Part shown: positions 63,824 to 64,000 of the stretch, one piece after another | How the letters are laid out: every line of letters starts with the position of its first letter | How positions within the stretch are numbered: the stretch's first letter is position 1 | The notes under the pieces: model-generated | Seen by the model: only the letters and a program-made list of their open reading frames with translations | Told to the model about the DNA's origin: nothing | Databases searched by the model: none | NCBI GenBank assembly: GCA_000309945.1 | Contig: CM001633.1 | Span: forward strand, 208,723-272,722 | Direction of reading: 5' to 3' | Length of the DNA stretch: 64,000 nucleotides | Source: Leptolyngbyaceae cyanobacterium JSC-12 | Lineage (GTDB): Bacteria > Cyanobacteriota > Cyanobacteriia > Leptolyngbyales > Leptolyngbyaceae | Program-made: the position numbers and the translations under genes

Positions 63824-63851
63824 GATGAATCCCAATTCAATGGGATTCATC
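63824..63851. promoter_or_regulatory. Perfect 11-bp inverted repeat before the small zinc-ribbon genes
   Basis: GATGAATCCCA (63824-63834) and TGGGATTCATC (63841-63851) are exact inverted copies over a 6-nt loop. The element overlaps the stop of the upstream gene and ends 3 bp from the next ATG. It may be an attenuator, a terminator or an operator. Confidence 0.55.
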
Positions 63852-64000
63852 ATAGCGTAATCACCTGATCGGGAAGATTACTGCTCAGTGCGATGTACAA
63901 ATCGGGAAAACAGCCAACGGTCACTCCCTCAACGACATCTTTGACCCTGCACTGCCCTGGTTCTTTGCGTCCGGTTCCATCTGGATTGCACCAGCGTGGC
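63850..64000 (-). CDS. C-terminal end of a conserved hypothetical protein (partial)
   Basis: The minus-strand frame enters from the window edge and ends at a TGA at 63850-63852. The 49 visible residues include CNPDGTGRKEPGQCRVKDVV and GCFPDLYIALSSNLPDQVIT, well-formed protein sequence that I recall from cyanobacterial hypothetical proteins without a function. Two cysteines may bind metal. The small Cys-rich genes lie directly downstream in the same direction. Confidence 0.6.
   Translation of the reverse strand, partial: PRWCNPDGTGRKEPGQCRVKDVVEGVTVGCFPDLYIALSSNLPDQVITL

Overview
The window reads as the chromosome of a cyanobacterium, probably a filamentous one. The octamer GCGATCGC (HIP1) and its core GCGATCG recur throughout. 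Several genes belong to cyanobacterial families: a DUF760 protein, a SigG-type sigma factor with its anti-sigma gene, an orphan DevA ATPase, a ComFB protein, a DUF2808 protein, a TPR-CHAT protein and a WD40 Ser/Thr kinase.

Layout. 1-1362: an IS200-type element sits between a fragment of a c-di-GMP phosphodiesterase (EAL) gene and a truncated CHASE2 gene. Bases 1-841 repeat 41296-42135 except for one base. 1425-17363: mostly housekeeping and regulation, namely a subtilase, aspS, a secreted repeat protein, an SbcC/Rad50-like ATPase, an L,D-transpeptidase, ComFB, an M23 peptidase, a gamma-glutamylcyclotransferase-like protein, anti-sigma and sigG, cpdA, devA, a class III cyclase and DUF760. 17514-26071: four minus-strand genes that look like one module, a Ser/Thr kinase with WD40 repeats, a membrane polyferredoxin, an FHA/flavin reductase/[2Fe-2S] protein and an exported TPR-CHAT protease. 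28043-37932: a type I secretion locus with a parvulin, a HetC-like ABC transporter, an HlyD adaptor, a 50-residue membrane protein, a CHRD-domain cargo and, divergently, an RTX cargo; copies of an AATTAGAACC motif lie in its control regions. 40786-44870: one PAS/GAF/GGDEF-EAL gene cut in two by the second IS200 copy. 45368-48000: a sufE-cobW-cobW operon behind a Fur/Zur-like box.

48226-63205 is a defence island: a SNF2/DEAH helicase with a C-terminal DUF3883-like domain, a DUF1156 DNA methyltransferase and a DUF499 ATPase with an N-terminal Swt1-like HEPN domain. Between these lie a GxxExxY nuclease-like gene, a HEPN-MNT toxin-antitoxin pair and a Uma2 nuclease. The methyltransferase gene is broken in several ways. 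It has a one-base frameshift in a C run, a 433-residue intein directly behind the catalytic DPPY motif, and an insertion sequence with an 8-bp target duplication. Removing each of these restores a continuous reading frame. Two families of short palindromic repeats lie in frame inside the helicase and methyltransferase genes and also supply the spacers between genes, so these proteins carry repeat-encoded peptides. I regard this island, especially the intein at the active site and the in-frame repeat insertions, as the most unusual part of the window.

63238-64000 holds a Crp-type helix-turn-helix fragment, two overlapping genes for small Cys-rich zinc-ribbon-like proteins, and the end of another gene.

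All family names come from reading motifs and from memory; no search was run.
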